Counted from the stretch's first letter, positions 24,984 through 33,768 are shown. The stretch: DNA of 39,412 bases from Candidatus Anammoxibacter sp. (GCA_021777055.1 JAIQZO010000076.1:1-39412), one strand, 5' to 3'. The notes: generated by a model from the sequence alone, not told the origin. Numbers and translations are program-made.

Positions 24984-25112
24984 ATCTGACTGTTAATGGA
25001 ATGGCAAATCAAGAAATTACCCGTATCTCATTCAGATCCTATCTATCTTTATCAAGACTTCAATCACCAAATCGTCAAATGCTATTTCTCTAAACTAAAA
25101 AGGATATGCTGA

Positions 25113-25694
25113 ATGGTCCGGAAAAATAGCGGCTTTATTATTAAATCGGTGAAATCTTGGATTTATCTTTTACTTGTTGTAATTATCTTTGTCTTAGGAC
25201 CTAATCTTACTTTGGCCAATGATAATGGCTTAGAGCAGAAAGGTAGAGATATTATAAGAGATAAACCAAGTACGCTACCGGAAGATGTATTAGCTGAATT
25301 CGATGAAATGAATGAGCGGCTTAATCAAGAAGGGATTACAGAGGAAGAGGCGGCTGAAATATTTGCTAGAGGAATAGAAATCTCCAATGAATTAAAGAAG
25401 TTGTATAATAACAGACATGATAAAGAGAAACATAGGAAGCTCAAAATAAAGAGAGATTTGATTAAGGCTATTATTGTTAATGAAGCTATTGATAGTGATG
25501 TCATTCCACAACTTAGCGATATTCCTATAATAGGTATGGGAACTGATTATGAATACGACGCTATTGAGTTTACTATAAAAGCAGAGATGTTTAATGAAAA
25601 AAACATAAAGGAATATATAAAGAAAATTAGAAAGATTGTAGGTGGTGAAGTTGATATTGTTCTTTCTCCAGGCAACATTCCGGTTTTACAATAG
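25113..25694 (+). CDS. Secreted or membrane-anchored protein of unknown function
   Basis: A 193-residue protein with one hydrophobic segment near the N-terminus (about residues 17-34, SWIYLLLVVIIFVLGPNL) and a charged, mostly helical remainder. The stretch LAEFDEMNERLNQEGITEEEAAEIFARGIEISNELKKLYNN looks like a helical bundle; the last 45 residues (DAIEFTIKAEMFNEKNIKEYIKKIRKIVGG) look like a small alpha/beta unit. I do not recognise a family. AAGGA lies upstream of the ATG. Flanked by terminator-like sequence, so probably transcribed alone. Confidence 0.65.
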   Translation: MVRKNSGFIIKSVKSWIYLLLVVIIFVLGPNLTLANDNGLEQKGRDIIRDKPSTLPEDVLAEFDEMNERLNQEGITEEEAAEIFARGIEISNELKKLYNNRHDKEKHRKLKIKRDLIKAIIVNEAIDSDVIPQLSDIPIIGMGTDYEYDAIEFTIKAEMFNEKNIKEYIKKIRKIVGGEVDIVLSPGNIPVLQ

Positions 25695-25835
25695 TTCCTA
25701 GGCGGAACTAGTATTTGTAATGATGTTAATTTGTCATATCACCCAGCATTAAACCAGTTTCTCGATTTTAAATTAAAGCCTTGCAAATTAGGACTAAAAT
25801 AGTAAACCTCCAGCCCGGTAGGTGATAAATTAACT

Positions 25836-27221
25836 TTGAGTATAGTTAAGAAGAGAGTTGCCGTAATCGGTTTGGACAGCATACCACCTGAGCTTCTTTT
25901 TGATAAATTTCTAGATCGACTGCCAAACCTAAAGAGATTGGTTTCAACCGGTATTTATGGTAAGTTAAAGAGTACTATACCTGCGATTACTTGTCCTGCG
26001 TGGACATCCATGGTTACCAGTGTTAATCCTGGGAGGTTAGGTATTTATGGATTTAGAAACAGGCTGGCATATGATTATGAAGGGCTGCAGTTTGTAACGT
26101 CAAGATTAGTAAAGGAACCTACTCTCTGGTCACTACTTTCCGCTCAAAATAAAAAGGTTATTGTCATTGGTGTGCCCCAGACGTACCCCCCTTCCCCTGT
26201 AAACGGATGTATGATTACCGGTTTTCTGACACCGAACACCTCTCACAATTATACCTACCCGGAAGAATTAAAAAGTGAGGTAGAATATATTACCGGTGGT
26301 TACAAGCTTGATGTGGAAAATTTTAGAACAGATGATAAGGCTCCCGTTATCAGGTCTGTATACGAAATGACGGAGAAACGTTTCAAGCTTGCAAGGAATT
26401 TTGTGCAGAACAAGGAGTGGGATTTCTTTATGATGGTGGAAATCGGGCCTGACAGACTGCACCACGCTTTCTGGAAGTATTTTGATACAAACCATCCGGG
26501 GTATTTTGCCGGAAACGTTTATGAGAATGTAATACCGGACTATTACCTCTACCTGGATAAAGAGATTGGGGATTTTATTTCGCTCCTTGATCACAATACC
26601 ACCATTATGGTTGTCTCTGACCACGGTGTTAGAATGATGGAAGGTGGTATCTGTATAAATGAATGGTTGATAAATAACGGATATCTGAAACTGATTCATT
26701 ATCCGGATGAAGTGACGCCGTTTAATAAATATATTGTTGATTGGGGTAATACGGTAGCCTGGGGAGAAGGTGGTTATTATGGACGTCTCTTTATGAACGT
26801 AAAGGGTAGAGAACCTAGAGGCGTTGTTGCCAGACAGAATTATGAGAATGTTAGGAATGAGCTTATAACGCGCCTTGAGAGCATCCGGGATGAGAATGGA
26901 ATCTGTATAAATACCAAAGCGTTTAAGCCTGAAGAGATTTATTCCGTATGCAATAACATCCCGCCTGACCTGATCGTATATTACGGAGACCTTGCATGGA
27001 GGTCCATTGGCAGTGTTGGACATAATACCATATGGGCAAAGGAGAATGACCTGGGCTCAGATGATGCAAACCATTCCCAATATGGAATCTTTCTGATGAA
27101 TGATGGTCGTGATAATAGTGTGTTGAAGGAGGGGCTTGAGTTGATCGATGTTGCACCGACAGTATTAGACTGTATGGGTATTGATATACCATTCTCCATG
27201 GAGGGCAAGGTAATAAGATAG
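25836..27221 (+). CDS. Alkaline-phosphatase-superfamily phosphodiesterase/phosphohydrolase
   Basis: A 461-residue predicted AlkP-superfamily hydrolase of the COG3379 kind. It opens VAVIGLDSIPPELLFDKFLDRLPNLKRLVSTG, where the Asp binds metal. ITCPAWTSMVTSVNPGRLGIYGFR holds the nucleophile region, and VVSDHGVRMMEGGICINEWLINNGYLKL carries the second metal motif. SVGHNT and ANHSQYGIFLM match the C-terminal His motif. There is no signal peptide, so it appears cytoplasmic. Translation starts at a TTG; an in-frame ATG is not available near the domain start. Substrate unknown, possibly a nucleotide or a phosphonate/phospholipid-type ester. Confidence 0.82.
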   Translation: MSIVKKRVAVIGLDSIPPELLFDKFLDRLPNLKRLVSTGIYGKLKSTIPAITCPAWTSMVTSVNPGRLGIYGFRNRLAYDYEGLQFVTSRLVKEPTLWSLLSAQNKKVIVIGVPQTYPPSPVNGCMITGFLTPNTSHNYTYPEELKSEVEYITGGYKLDVENFRTDDKAPVIRSVYEMTEKRFKLARNFVQNKEWDFFMMVEIGPDRLHHAFWKYFDTNHPGYFAGNVYENVIPDYYLYLDKEIGDFISLLDHNTTIMVVSDHGVRMMEGGICINEWLINNGYLKLIHYPDEVTPFNKYIVDWGNTVAWGEGGYYGRLFMNVKGREPRGVVARQNYENVRNELITRLESIRDENGICINTKAFKPEEIYSVCNNIPPDLIVYYGDLAWRSIGSVGHNTIWAKENDLGSDDANHSQYGIFLMNDGRDNSVLKEGLELIDVAPTVLDCMGIDIPFSMEGKVIR

Positions 27222-27328
27222 TTGAGATGTTTGTTCTGTTTCCTTATGTTAGTTCTAGTACAGCGTCTATGTTGTATTGGCGATAGCTATGCGATCTCAA
27301 CTCTTTTTGTTAACGGATAGTAACAGCT

Positions 27329-27448
27329 CAGGTGGATAGACTGAAGGCTGAAGGTAAAGCTTAAAGGCAAAAAGGCTGTGTCTTTTTCTTTTTGCCATTA
27401 CCTAAAATGCTTTATGCTTTTACCTTCAGTCTTCAGTCTATCCACCTG
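27329..27448. repeat. 120-bp palindrome with CTGAAGG words
   Basis: Arm from 27329 and arm ending 27448 share CAGGTGGATAGACTGAAG and CTGAAGGTAAA, apart from one mismatch. A second perfect 9-bp stem, GGCAAAAAG/CTTTTTGCC, lies inside. The surrounding 356-base gap (27222-27577) holds no gene and no cobalamin-riboswitch core that I can see. Confidence 0.75.
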
Positions 27449-27577
27449 TGTTGTAACAACTAATAAGACTTAAGAAATTGTACCCGTCATTAGAACGATG
27501 ACACAGTACTAGTATAAAACAGCGAAAGGCCTGTAACTGCCTTTTATCTCCCAGTCCTTTCAAGTCATATTTCTGCA

Positions 27578-28390
27578 ATGAAAGATTTTTTTTTGGCATG
27601 CAGTTTCCTTACAATTATTCCCGTTAAGAGGAAATGGAATTTCTCCTCACCTGATATCAGAAAAACTATTTTCTGGTTTCCCGTTGTTGGGTTGCTAATA
27701 GGGCTATTGCTATGTTCTATTTACTATCCATTAACAAAGATACTTCCCGTTGCCGCTGCAGATGCCTTTGTAATAATAATATATATTTTTCTTACAGGAG
27801 GCTTGCATCTTGATGGATTTGCTGATACCTGCGATGGTATTTTTGGCGGAAATGCAAAAGAGAGACGGTTAACCATAATGCGGGACAGCACAGTGGGTAG
27901 TTTTGGCGTTATTGGATTGGTCTGTGTGCTGGGAATAAAGTATTTATCTCTTTGTTTAGTTTCAAATGGCGGGCTCATTAATGTAGATTTGTTGAGCATA
28001 TTTGAAGGATATTGCAATGGGGTTGATCTTGAACATTCATCTATTGTCAAAAAGATGGTACTCCTCTTCCTTTTTCCTTCAATTGGGAGATGGGCCCAGG
28101 TTCTTGGCGCTTCAGTTTCCAGGTATGCACGTGAAAACGAATCCGGTACCGGGTCATTTATTATTCAAAACACAACACCGATTCTGGCCTTTTATTCTGC
28201 CCTGATACCACTGTTTTTCCTTTATCTGTTTTTAGGATTTAACGGCCTGATGATATTGGTATTAATTACCGTAACATGTTTTATATTTGTATGTTTCATT
28301 CGGTCTAAGATTGGCGGAATGACGGGGGATACCCTTGGTGCTTTAAACGAGATAAGCGAGCTTATGTTTCTTGGAATATTTATGCTGTAG
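27578..28390 (+). CDS. cobS: Adenosylcobinamide-GDP ribazoletransferase (CobS)
   Basis: A 270-residue integral membrane enzyme that joins the lower nucleotide loop to adenosylcobinamide-GDP, the last step of cobalamin assembly. It starts FFLACSFLTIIPVKR and carries the metal and catalytic motif GGLHLDGFADTCDGIFGG, then RRLTIMRDSTVGSFGVIGL and later GRWAQVLGASVSRYAR. Several transmembrane helices are evident; the protein is slightly longer than usual because of a polar insert near residues 128-155. cobU follows 245 bases away, separated by a repeat, so the two serve one pathway but may not share a transcript. Confidence 0.94.
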   Translation: MKDFFLACSFLTIIPVKRKWNFSSPDIRKTIFWFPVVGLLIGLLLCSIYYPLTKILPVAAADAFVIIIYIFLTGGLHLDGFADTCDGIFGGNAKERRLTIMRDSTVGSFGVIGLVCVLGIKYLSLCLVSNGGLINVDLLSIFEGYCNGVDLEHSSIVKKMVLLFLFPSIGRWAQVLGASVSRYARENESGTGSFIIQNTTPILAFYSALIPLFFLYLFLGFNGLMILVLITVTCFIFVCFIRSKIGGMTGDTLGALNEISELMFLGIFML

Positions 28391-28432
28391 GTTGGTATGG
28401 AGGTAAGAGTTTACCATAGAGAACAATAATAA

Positions 28433-28542
28433 CTCACACAAAGGCACAAAGGCACAAAGGCACAAAGGCTCAAGGATTAAAGACAGAAAAAGAAATGCGG
28501 AAATGGTGTAGATATCTTCGTGCCTCCGTGTCTTTGTGTGAG
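28433..28542. repeat. Tandem octamer plus inverted copy
   Basis: AAAGGCAC is repeated three times, then AAAGGCTC, at 28440-28471. The flanking CTCACACAAAG (28433-28443) is perfectly complementary to CTTTGTGTGAG (28532-28542), so the array forms one arm of a 110-bp palindrome between cobS and cobU. Confidence 0.8.
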
Positions 28543-28634
28543 AAATAATATATGCTCTAGCTGAACTGTTGAGATTTTAGATTTTTTTAACTAAACTATT
28601 AAAATAATTAAAGGTGAGTGATTAGGTATTTTCT

Positions 28635-29213
28635 ATGTCGGAATTAACACTGGTTCTAGGTGGAATAAAAAGCGGGAAATCCCTCTTTGCTGAGAACCTT
28701 GCCCATCGTTTTAGTAAGAAAAACGATATTAATTTTAATAAAATTGCATATCTGGCAACGGCTGAGGTTCGTGATGATGAGATGGCTGCACGTGTATTGA
28801 CGCATAGGGAAAGGAGACCAAAAGAGTGGCAGACTCTAGAATCTCCGTTAAGGCCTGATATAGTGATCTCAAATTTAGACACGAGCATAAAGTTCTTGAT
28901 AATTGACTGTGTAACTCTCTATATCACCAACCTTCTGTTACAGAATGAATCAGGTGAGTTTGAGAGGGATAATTGTTGCTGGTCTGACAAGTGCGGAGCA
29001 ATATTAGATAAGGTAGGTAAGCTTTGCCATGTGTGTAAGGAGAGAGATCTAAATGTTGTAATGGTCTCTAATGAGGTTGGATTTAGCATTGTGCCGGATA
29101 ATAAACTGGGTCGTGTGTTTAATGATATTCAAGGTCAAACGAACCAGATTATTGCCAAACACGCAGATAGTGTTTATCTTGTAGTTGCTGGTCTTCCTCA
29201 ACAGTTAAAATAA
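28635..29213 (+). CDS. cobU: Adenosylcobinamide kinase / guanylyltransferase (CobU)
   Basis: A 192-residue P-loop enzyme that phosphorylates adenosylcobinamide and transfers GMP from GTP, making the substrate of CobS. The P-loop is GGIKSGKS near residue 9. AYLATAEVRDDEMAARVLTHRERRPKEWQTLE contains the histidine that is guanylylated. IIDCVTLYITNLL, VSNEVGFSIVPDNKLGRVFNDIQGQTNQIIAKHAD and a C-terminal VVAGLPQQLK are family signatures. Length is normal. With cobS it covers the nucleotide-loop half of B12 synthesis or salvage. Confidence 0.95.
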   Translation: MSELTLVLGGIKSGKSLFAENLAHRFSKKNDINFNKIAYLATAEVRDDEMAARVLTHRERRPKEWQTLESPLRPDIVISNLDTSIKFLIIDCVTLYITNLLLQNESGEFERDNCCWSDKCGAILDKVGKLCHVCKERDLNVVMVSNEVGFSIVPDNKLGRVFNDIQGQTNQIIAKHADSVYLVVAGLPQQLK

Positions 29214-29326
29214 AATATGTTCATACTGTATGTGTTTCCGTTTTAATCGGTTGCAGTGTAACAGGTTACAGAATGTTTTAAATATAAAAATGTAGGGTGC
29301 GTATTACGCATCGACATACTTAAAAT

Positions 29327-29574
29327 CAGTGTTGTCCGGTTAGGTATTTGCTTCAGATTATAAGTAGCTAGTATCCAGTGCCTAAAATGCCTAAATTGCC
29401 TAAAATGAGCTAAAATTATAGAATTTTATTTATTATTAATAAGAAACAACACTATAAATTTTAGGCACTTTAAGTAATTTAGGCATTTTAGGCAATTCTT
29501 TACACTATGATTTTGAAGAATATCCATAAATATGGAACATTATTGCACTGCAAAAGGCTAACCGGACAATGCTG
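29327..29574 (+). mobile_element. 248-bp MITE-like element, copy 1
   Basis: Terminal inverted repeats of 25 bp (20 of 25 match): left end CAGTGTTGTCCGGTTAG..., right end ...CTAACCGGACAATGCTG. The exact 9-bp duplication ACTTAAAAT flanks it on both sides (29318-29326 and 29575-29583). The interior is made of TTAGGCA/TGCCTAA words in inverted arms. There is no transposase. A related copy in opposite orientation lies at 31010-31259. Confidence 0.85.
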
Positions 29575-29607
29575 ACTTAAAATAGAAAGATTTAAAGATA
29601 TGCAAAA

Positions 29608-29812
29608 TACCCCAACGGGGTTATACATATTAGCCCAGGGCAGCGCCCTGGGTTAACGACAACGATTAAATTGCACCCTGAATGGGTGCAACATATTTTT
29701 CAGATTCATAGCCAATGTATGTTCCGCCCTTACAGGGTTATGTTTTTTTTTGTGTTTTTGTCTCAGTGCGTTGCCCTGGGTTGGTATATCTGCCCCTTTC
29801 AGGTGGAAATAA
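29608..29812. repeat. Cluster of small GC-rich palindromes (REP-like)
   Basis: CCCCAACGGGG, CCCAGGGCAGCGCCCTGGG, GCACCCTGAATGGGTGC, CGCCCTTACAGGGTTA and CTGCCCCTTTCAGG follow each other over about 200 bases upstream of holA. They look like a dispersed intergenic repeat array, not a gene. A short TGCGTA/TACGCA stem precedes the MITE at 29298-29310. Confidence 0.65.
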
Positions 29813-29922
29813 GATCATAGCTCTTATTTGTAATCTCTGTGGATTAAGATTAAGGTTATTAATTTGGTGTTAACTGGAAATTTTCTGTAACATTTACGAC
29901 GTAGAAACGGTTGTGTACGGTT

Positions 29923-30927
29923 ATGGACTTTAATAGTTTTGAGAAATCAATAAAGAAAAGCAGTATCTCTCCCGTATATATTGTGGCAGGAGAGGAGACT
30001 TTACTTGTCAAGAGATCTTTGCAATTGATAAAGGAGAAGATCCTAACCAAAACGACCATAGATATGGCCCTGTCCGAATTTAACGGAAACGATACGACTT
30101 TTGGTACGGTTTGTACGGATCTTCGTACAGTTTCATTCTTCGGAGTGGAAAACAGGAGATTGGTTGTAGTTGAAGATGCGGATGCTTTTGTCAAAAAAAA
30201 TAAGAAGAAAATGCAGGATTACCTATCATCTCCGTCGTCATCAGCCTCTCTTCTGCTTGTATGTTCAAAACCGGACGCATGGATAAAGAAGTGTGAAGGC
30301 AGTAAGTGTGTTATTGTTGAATGCGCAAAGTTAAGGGATTATCAACTGGTCGCCTGGGTGGAGGCAAAGGTAAAGGGGGTTGATAAAAAAATAACTGCAG
30401 AAGCTTCAAAGGGATTAATTGCGGAGACCGGCAATAACCTTGATCTTCTGGTAAACCATATTAATAAATTAACCATCTTTATTGGAAGTCGTGATACTAT
30501 AACCGGTGAAGATGTGCATGCCATTGTATATGATGGAAAGAAACAGACCATCTTTGACCTTACTAATGCCATATCAGATAAAGATACCGCCAACGCCTTA
30601 AGAATATTACAGAAGCTAATAGGTTTAGGAGAAGAGTTTATAGGAATAATTACCCTGCTGGGCTGGCAGATAAGGAGATTATGGATAGCGAAACGTATTG
30701 TAAAAGAGTCAGGCGGTAATACGCAGGTTGTAACTAAACGTTTGCAAAGTGAGTTAAAAGTAAACAAATATTTTTGTGAAAGATTTCTGGCCCAGGTCAA
30801 CCGCTTTACAGAAGAGGGTTTGCAGGCAAAGTTTGGGTATATATCAGATACGGATGTTGAGCTTAAAACAGGTACTTTTGAACCGCGTATATTAGTTGAG
30901 TGCTTAATCGTTAAATTATGCAGATAG
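29923..30927 (+). CDS. holA: DNA polymerase III delta subunit (HolA)
   Basis: A 334-residue clamp-loader subunit that opens the sliding clamp. The N-terminal domain shows ISPVYIVAGEETLLVKRSL and, later, LLVCSKPDAW; the middle AAA+-like region has GLIAETGNNLDLLVNHINKLTIF, the typical HolA segment; the C-terminal helices (ALRILQKLIGLGEEFIGIITLLGWQIRRLWIAKRIV) complete the fold. I choose ATG 29923 over an in-frame TTG four codons earlier. It stands alone between two inverted MITE copies, with no neighbours from the replisome. Confidence 0.9.
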   Translation: MDFNSFEKSIKKSSISPVYIVAGEETLLVKRSLQLIKEKILTKTTIDMALSEFNGNDTTFGTVCTDLRTVSFFGVENRRLVVVEDADAFVKKNKKKMQDYLSSPSSSASLLLVCSKPDAWIKKCEGSKCVIVECAKLRDYQLVAWVEAKVKGVDKKITAEASKGLIAETGNNLDLLVNHINKLTIFIGSRDTITGEDVHAIVYDGKKQTIFDLTNAISDKDTANALRILQKLIGLGEEFIGIITLLGWQIRRLWIAKRIVKESGGNTQVVTKRLQSELKVNKYFCERFLAQVNRFTEEGLQAKFGYISDTDVELKTGTFEPRILVECLIVKLCR

Positions 30928-31009
30928 GGTTTGATTTATGGTCAAGCCATGTATAATGTAAAAACACTTGAGGATAATGTATTGATCGTATAAAATATGT
31001 GTTAAAAGT

Positions 31010-31259
31010 CAGCATTGTCCGATTAGTCTTTTGCCGTACATAATGTTGAATATTTATGAATATTTCTCAATAATATAATGATGCGAAAAAATGCCTAAAT
31101 TACTTAAAGTGCCTAAAATTAATAGATTTGTTTTTTATTAATAATAAATTAAATTCTATAACTTTAGCTCATTTTAGGCAATTTAGGCAATTTAGGCATT
31201 TTAGGCACTCAATGTTAGCACGCATATTTGATAAGCAAATAACTAACTGGACAACACTG
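31010..31259 (-). mobile_element. 250-bp MITE-like element, copy 2 (inverted)
   Basis: Its left end CAGCATTGTCCGATTAG and right end CTAACTGGACAACACTG match the right and left ends of copy 1, so it lies in the opposite orientation. The interior again is TTAGGCA words, with an extra unit relative to copy 1. Flanking 9-mers GTTAAAAGT and ATCAAGAGT agree at 6 of 9 positions, possibly a decayed target duplication, implying an older insertion. Confidence 0.82.
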
Positions 31260-31302
31260 ATCAAGAGTGATATTTAATTAATGAATTTATAGGAGTAACT
31301 AA

Positions 31303-31947
31303 ATGAAGTTCTTTATTGACACGGCAGATATAAACGAGATAAGAGAGGCCAATGATCTGGGTATCCTTGATGGAGTAACAACTAACCCTACCTTGGTTTC
31401 AAAGACTGGAAGGCCTTTCAAAGAGGTGGTAACAGAGATATGTTCTGCTGTTGATGGAGATGTCAGTCTGGAGGTTGTTGGCCTGGAATGTAAACAGATG
31501 GTTGACGAGGCAAGAGAGCTTGCAAAGATTTCAGATAATGTGGTAGTTAAGATACCTCTTATTAAAGAAGGGTTAAAGGCAGTAAAGATGCTTTCCGCCG
31601 AAGGGATAAAGACTAACGTTACTCTCTGCTTCTCACCAAACCAGGCACTGCTTGCCGCAAAAGCCGGTGGTACATATGTGAGTCCTTTTATTGGAAGGCT
31701 GGACGATAGGGGGCAAGACGGAATGCAGATAATCGAAGATATTCGCACAATATACGATAACTACAGCTTTGATACTGAAATCATTGTCGCCAGCATCCGT
31801 AACCCTGTTCACGTTAAGGATGCGGCGTTGATTGGTGCGGATGTGGCAACCATACCTTTTGCCGTTTTTGATAAACTGGCACAACATCCTCTGACAGATC
31901 AGGGCATAGAGCAGTTTCTCGCAGATTGGGAAAAGGTCCCCAAATAA
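31303..31947 (+). CDS. Transaldolase / fructose-6-phosphate aldolase family (TalC/FSA)
   Basis: A 214-residue short-form transaldolase: [37 protein letters not shown] at the N-terminus, then the Schiff-base lysine K83 in [16 protein letters not shown], then [32 protein letters not shown] and [27 protein letters not shown]. Enzymes of this size either transfer dihydroxyacetone units in the pentose-phosphate pathway or cleave fructose-6-phosphate; sequence alone does not settle which. TAGGAG precedes the ATG. Single gene with a strong terminator behind. Confidence 0.93.
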   Translation: MKFFIDTADINEIREANDLGILDGVTTNPTLVSKTGRPFKEVVTEICSAVDGDVSLEVVGLECKQMVDEARELAKISDNVVVKIPLIKEGLKAVKMLSAEGIKTNVTLCFSPNQALLAAKAGGTYVSPFIGRLDDRGQDGMQIIEDIRTIYDNYSFDTEIIVASIRNPVHVKDAALIGADVATIPFAVFDKLAQHPLTDQGIEQFLADWEKVPK

Positions 31948-31966
31948 TCCATCCGATTTTTAATAT

Positions 31967-32012
31967 ATGAGGAGTAGAGTTGTATTATAACGCCCTCTAC
32001 TCCTCATGTTTT
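31967..32012 (+). terminator. Strong intrinsic terminator after the transaldolase gene
   Basis: A perfect 13-bp stem: ATGAGGAGTAGAG (31967-31979) with CTCTACTCCTCAT (31995-32007), then GTTTTT. Confidence 0.78.
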
Positions 32013-32060
32013 TCCTGCCGCGAGGTTTATCAATTTTACAATTAATAAATCATCGTAACT

Positions 32061-32193
32061 ATTCAGTATACAGTAATCAGAATCCAGAATTCAGTCTCGT
32101 GAGCTTTATGCCGTACTATTAAATCTTGAAATGTACGTGCCGGTTTTCTCATTCTGAATCCTGTTTCCTGACTCCTGACTCCTGACTCCTGAA
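32061..32193. repeat. Palindrome with heptamer tandem repeat
   Basis: CCTGACT is repeated three times plus CCTGAAT at 32166-32193. The opposite arm (32061-32094) contains the complementary words ATTCAG, CAGAAT and ATTCAG. It lies between the transaldolase terminator and the end of the integrase gene and shares words with the palindrome at 13054-13203. Confidence 0.7.
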
Positions 32194-32231
32194 TTCTTAT
32201 TCATTATCACGCTATAAGAACTTGCCGTCTC

Positions 32232-33758
32232 TTACTCAAAATCAAGCGGACTTTTTGCCTCTTTTACCGTTGAACTTTTAATGCAATGTGTGTAAATCAT
32301 CGTTGTCCTTACATCACTATGCCCTAATAACTCCTGTATGGTACGAATATCATAATTAGCCTGCAGTAAATGTGTTGCGAAACTGTGACGAAAAGTATGG
32401 GATTTAACACGTTTACAAATTTGTGCTTTTCTAACAGCATCCCTTATCGCTGCTTGTACGTGAGTTTCGTGAAGATGATATCGTTTTATCTCCTTTGTAT
32501 CTGAAACCGTTGTTAGCTGTTTTGCGGGGAAAAACCATTGCCAAATTAACTCTTTCGCACAGTTTTTATATTTTTTTTCAATTGAATCAAACATAAAAGC
32601 GCCATCATAGCCGCGGCCTAAATCTTTTTCATGTAATTTTTTTACACGTTCAAGATGCGCTTTTAGTTCCGGTAAAATGCTTTCAGGTAGAGGAACAGTT
32701 CTATCCTTTTTCCCCTTACCATCGTGAACAGTTAAAATACCTGCGTCGTAATTGAAACAGTTAATCCTCAAATTCAAGCATTCAAACAATCGGAGACCGC
32801 ATCCGTACAAAAGTTTAATAACCAAATCGAAAGGGTATGGAAGATTCTCAAGAATCAAATTAACCTCTTCACGTGATAGAACCACAGGGATATAAGGTTT
32901 CCTTTTAGCCCTGAGAGTACTCTTTTGGTCTCCAAAATCAATCTTAATAATATGTCTGTAAAAGAATAGTAGCGAATTAAATGCTAGATTTTGTGTAGAA
33001 GCCGATACATTTCGCTTAACAGCTAAATATTCCAGAAAACCCTTAACATCTGAAGGCGATAAAGTGTTGATATCTTTATTGCGTGTAAATCCTTGAAATT
33101 CTTTGACCCAGGTTGTATATGCCCTTAAAGTTTTAGGAGAATAATGTTTAATTTCTATCAAGCCGGTAAGATCATTAAATGCAGCATTCCATCCTTTTGC
33201 TTTTTCTTGGTTATCAGGTTCTTTTAAATTAACAGAATTAACGGGCCATTTGGGATTATTACCTTGAACTGATTTATCCTTACCTGACAAGTTATTGTTA
33301 AAATTAGGACTATCTTCTTTTACACGGTTATTTAATCCACTAAAATCAGGTAGTGAAGCAGAAATAGCCTGCCTGTATAAATTGTTGTTTTGGGCCGAAT
33401 CAGAATATTGATTCTGCTTAATCGAAAGCTTCTCTTTATACGTTACTCTATTATTAAAATCGGTAAGATCGTTTTTAGTTTCTGGTAGCAATAGAGAATA
33501 ATAGATAGATATTGCAGCAGAAGCTTGCTTTTGTTGGTCAGAAGATTGATGCTTTTCTTGCAGTTTTTTAATAAAGTGTGGAAGGCTCTCTTTTTTCGAT
33601 TCGTCAAAACGATATTTATTACAAAAATCAAGGTAGTACCTGAGCCATTTTCTATAATTATCATGCTCCTTACGCAGGATATTTTTCTTGGCTAAATTGA
33701 GATCAAATTCAGCTTTAATTTTGGTTGGAATATTCAACGAAAACCTCTTGCAGATCAT
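32232..33758 (-). CDS. Integron-type tyrosine recombinase with extra N-terminal domain
   Basis: A 508-residue tyrosine integrase. Catalytic residues are in place: R323 (GCGLRLFECLNLR), the Lys in DGKGKKDRT, H454 and R457 (HTFRHSFATHLLQ), H480 (LLGHSD) and nucleophile Y489 (MIYTHC). The segment FDSIEKKYKNCAKELIWQWFFPAKQL is the extra patch specific to integron integrases. The last ~310 residues equal a normal IntI, with a SAM-like core-binding domain about residues 198-278. Ahead of it are ~190 further residues: another SAM-like region (about 30-92, HDNYRKWLRYYLDFCNKY) and an Asn/Ser-rich linker. Divergent from the restriction genes. I see no attI or cassette array beside it. Confidence 0.88.
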   Translation of the reverse strand: MICKRFSLNIPTKIKAEFDLNLAKKNILRKEHDNYRKWLRYYLDFCNKYRFDESKKESLPHFIKKLQEKHQSSDQQKQASAAISIYYSLLLPETKNDLTDFNNRVTYKEKLSIKQNQYSDSAQNNNLYRQAISASLPDFSGLNNRVKEDSPNFNNNLSGKDKSVQGNNPKWPVNSVNLKEPDNQEKAKGWNAAFNDLTGLIEIKHYSPKTLRAYTTWVKEFQGFTRNKDINTLSPSDVKGFLEYLAVKRNVSASTQNLAFNSLLFFYRHIIKIDFGDQKSTLRAKRKPYIPVVLSREEVNLILENLPYPFDLVIKLLYGCGLRLFECLNLRINCFNYDAGILTVHDGKGKKDRTVPLPESILPELKAHLERVKKLHEKDLGRGYDGAFMFDSIEKKYKNCAKELIWQWFFPAKQLTTVSDTKEIKRYHLHETHVQAAIRDAVRKAQICKRVKSHTFRHSFATHLLQANYDIRTIQELLGHSDVRTTMIYTHCIKSSTVKEAKSPLDFE

Positions 33759-33768
33759 AAATAAAGAT

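Noticed and set aside
26268..27023. A 251-codon minus-strand frame inside the AlkP-superfamily gene
   Set aside because: Antisense shadow of a gene with conserved catalytic motifs; no motif of its own.
27267..27285. A sigma-54-like GG-N10-GC match (TTGGCGATAGCTATGC)
   Set aside because: Only the invariant dinucleotides match and it is 300 bases from cobS; likely chance.
27222..27577. A cobalamin riboswitch upstream of cobS
   Set aside because: The gap is filled by a palindrome; I could not find a B12-box-like core.
28440..28471. A CRISPR array
   Set aside because: The octamer units are contiguous without spacers; this is a simple tandem repeat.
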